Positions 4,242-5,648 of a stretch of DNA of 5,648 nucleotides are shown here, in pieces. A program made the position numbers and the translations under genes. The DNA lies in the NCBI GenBank assembly GCA_003501375.1, contig DNPO01000091.1, forward strand, positions 1-5,648, given 5' to 3'. How positions within the stretch are numbered: the first letter of the stretch is position 1; the number at the start of each line of letters is the position of its first letter. The DNA is from Candidatus Sumerlaeota bacterium. GTDB lineage: Bacteria; Sumerlaeota; Sumerlaeia; UBA8349. The notes under the pieces are model-generated. The model ran no database searches. It was given only the letters and a program-made list of their open reading frames with translations, and was not told where the DNA came from.

Positions 4242-5648
4242 TTAACGTTTCGGTTTTCGCATGTTGCGATTAAACTGCCGCTTGGTATGACGCAGGTAGT
4301 CCATGTCCGATGAGGCAGCCGGAGAAACGGCAGGCGCATCCGCAGATGCGACCGTATCTCCCCGTTTTTCCTCTTGCACCCTTGCCAACGGCGTGGTTTC
4401 TGTGGCGCTGTGAACAAGGCTTGACCCCTGTGTGGCTAACGCGGTTTTAGGTTGTCTACGACGACGCAGAAAACCCCAGGACGAACGCATAATTTTGCGA
4501 AGCATGCCCAACACGCCAAAGCGCGGTTCGGCAATTTCCAGCAGCATGAGCACGAGAAACAAAATCAGGAATGGTCGCACCACTGGAGAAACGACGTGCG
4601 ACGTTTGCGTGCGTTCAAACAAATCGCGCACATCCATAATTTCACGTCCCTCCGTAAGCGTAGCCAACTGCACCAGTTTGTTTTTTCCAAAATCAGGCGG
4701 ACGATTCGCAGCCAGTTCGGGCGAAACGGGTAGCGAGATCGGTGGGATACGATACGTTTTTCCGCCCGCTTGAATCACGCCGCGATAGCATCCGGTCTGT
4801 TCCAATTTGGCCGTGGAGGAAAGTTGGTTGAGGCTATCCCACGACAGCGGGCGCGTAATCGTCTTGCCATCGGGCGTGAACAATTGCAACGTTGCAGCAC
4901 CCATCGCCGCGCGTTCCTGATCGGAAACTTCCATCCGAATGCGCGCGTAGTTGCCTTCGTAAGTGGTGCGGATTTGCAGATTGTCCTCCACATTGGAACC
5001 CATGATCCAGCGTACCGAACTGAGCAGGATGTCACCAAATTGTTTCTGGTTGGCAAACGCGCCGTCGGTATCAAACGCGAACGCCGCAACGCGCCCCAGT
5101 TCTTTTTGCCAGAAGGCCAGTGTCGGCGCCTGATCTTCATCCACGGTTTGAATGGCAATTTCCGCATCGGGTTTGACAAAGAGCAGGTTGTACCCCGCAC
5201 AGGAAAAATCCGTCCAGTTGTGACCGGGCGAAACAGTGAGCGAGCCGGAACGTATCTTCATAGGCGCGGGTTCGGTGACAAAACTATTGCGCGTGTACGT
5301 AATTGCGTCGGCAGTGAAAAACTGAGTGAGTTGTGCGGCGTCCTCGGTGAAGTAAACGGAACCTTTGCCAATCTTGGCAATATCCTTCAGCAGTTCCGCG
5401 TCCTTGTCATGCTCTGTGCCCAGGCCAACCACGCTGACGGTAACACCGGACTTGACAAAATCCGCCACCAAGTTTTTGTAATCCCCAGGTTCCTCGGAGT
5501 CGGCCGCATCGGCAAACAAAAGAATATGTTTGTTCAGTTGCTTGGCCTGCAGAATTTCGCGACCGGCCGCCTGAAGCGCATCGTAAATAAAAATACCACC
5601 GCCCATCGATTCGATGCTGCGAGTTTGCGAACAGATGGACGCCGGGTT
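4242..5648 (-). CDS. vWA-domain membrane protein with amidotransferase-like segment (5' end outside window)
   Basis: The reading frame is open from its stop at 4242-4244 to the right edge; the 468 residues visible are the C-terminal part. An internal Met at 5604-5606 is not the start, because 14 further in-frame residues (beginning NPAS, ending SIES) continue the vWA pattern into GGGIFIYDAL. The first ~111 residues are the second half of a von Willebrand A domain, with HILLFADAADSEE (41-53) carrying an acidic metal-site-like aspartate (D47) and a VSVVGLG strand. The following region includes LGRVAAFAFDTDG (184-196), the pattern of the class I glutamine-amidotransferase-like domain found in large bacterial vWA membrane proteins, then VRWIMGS. 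One membrane span follows (about 355-377, PFLILFLVLMLLEIAE). The tail is about 90 residues, basic near the membrane (LRRRRQPK), low-complexity Ala/Ser/Thr-rich, and ends in a basic cluster (KRQFNRNMRKPKR). By family architecture the vWA part is extracytoplasmic and the tail cytoplasmic. Cellular role is unknown; a BatA-like or surface-complex function is only an analogy. Confidence 0.85.
   Translation of the reverse strand, partial: NPASICSQTRSIESMGGGIFIYDALQAAGREILQAKQLNKHILLFADAADSEEPGDYKNLVADFVKSGVTVSVVGLGTEHDKDAELLKDIAKIGKGSVYFTEDAAQLTQFFTADAITYTRNSFVTEPAPMKIRSGSLTVSPGHNWTDFSCAGYNLLFVKPDAEIAIQTVDEDQAPTLAFWQKELGRVAAFAFDTDGAFANQKQFGDILLSSVRWIMGSNVEDNLQIRTTYEGNYARIRMEVSDQERAAMGAATLQLFTPDGKTITRPLSWDSLNQLSSTAKLEQTGCYRGVIQAGGKTYRIPPISLPVSPELAANRPPDFGKNKLVQLATLTEGREIMDVRDLFERTQTSHVVSPVVRPFLILFLVLMLLEIAEPRFGVLGMLRKIMRSSWGFLRRRRQPKTALATQGSSLVHSATETTPLARVQEEKRGDTVASADAPAVSPAASSDMDYLRHTKRQFNRNMRKPKR

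Noticed and set aside
4244..4249. AACGTT palindrome between the convergent genes as a bidirectional terminator
   Set aside because: Six bases is too short, and no stable stem or T-run surrounds it.
4432..4773. Plus-strand open frame opposite the vWA gene
   Set aside because: It is antisense to the membrane span and adjoining region of the vWA protein, rich in Arg and Ser, and has no recognisable start signal or motif.

Overview
The window is about 5.6 kb of a Gram-negative-type chromosome carrying five protein-coding genes and almost no long non-coding DNA; the largest gap is about 110 bases, so no gene-free stretch reaches 300. The organism is most likely a member of the Verrucomicrobia or a related PVC-group lineage. 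This is an inference from the style of the proteins: a 3D-domain lipoprotein, a WecA-type transferase with an NHFSHRL C-terminal motif, and a large von Willebrand A (vWA) membrane protein with an amidotransferase-like segment. No rRNA, tRNA or other strong taxonomic marker is present. No tRNA, CRISPR array or insertion-sequence transposase was seen.

Region 1 (1-447) is a compact cassette. A single small gene of the GxxExxY / PDDEXK_3 family (predicted PD-(D/E)XK nuclease fold, function not established) fills the space between two inverted repeats at 1-27 and 421-447 that match at 25 of 27 positions. The repeats have an internal 9-base period (ACAGGATNN, or NNATCCTGT on the other strand), and the left one contains the gene's start codon and first codons. 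The cassette looks AT-richer than the downstream DNA: by hand count GC is 74/180 in bases 1-180 against 101/180 in bases 2521-2700. This is the most unusual part of the window and may be a small repeat-bounded mobile or repeat-associated unit. Its left edge coincides with the window edge, so its outer boundary is not visible.

Region 2 (479-1000) encodes a small lipoprotein whose mature part is a 3D (Asp-Asp-Asp) domain like those of MltA and RlpA-type cell-wall proteins. A short non-coding stretch (1001-1112) follows, with a weak terminator-like hairpin and a plausible promoter for the next genes.

Region 3 (1113-4237) is a tight plus-strand operon: panC (pantothenate synthesis), then 11 bases, then a polytopic polyprenyl-phosphate sugar-1-phosphate transferase of the WecA/TagO/MraY superfamily, then 3 bases, then a GT-B (GT4) glycosyltransferase. 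The last two genes make biochemical sense together: one charges the lipid carrier with a first sugar phosphate and the other probably adds a further sugar on the cytoplasmic face, for an envelope or exopolysaccharide glycan. panC has no obvious pathway link to them and is probably a co-transcribed housekeeping neighbour.

Region 4 (4242-5648, minus strand) is the C-terminal part of a vWA-domain membrane protein that continues past the right edge. It converges on the glycosyltransferase with only 4 bases between the stop codons.
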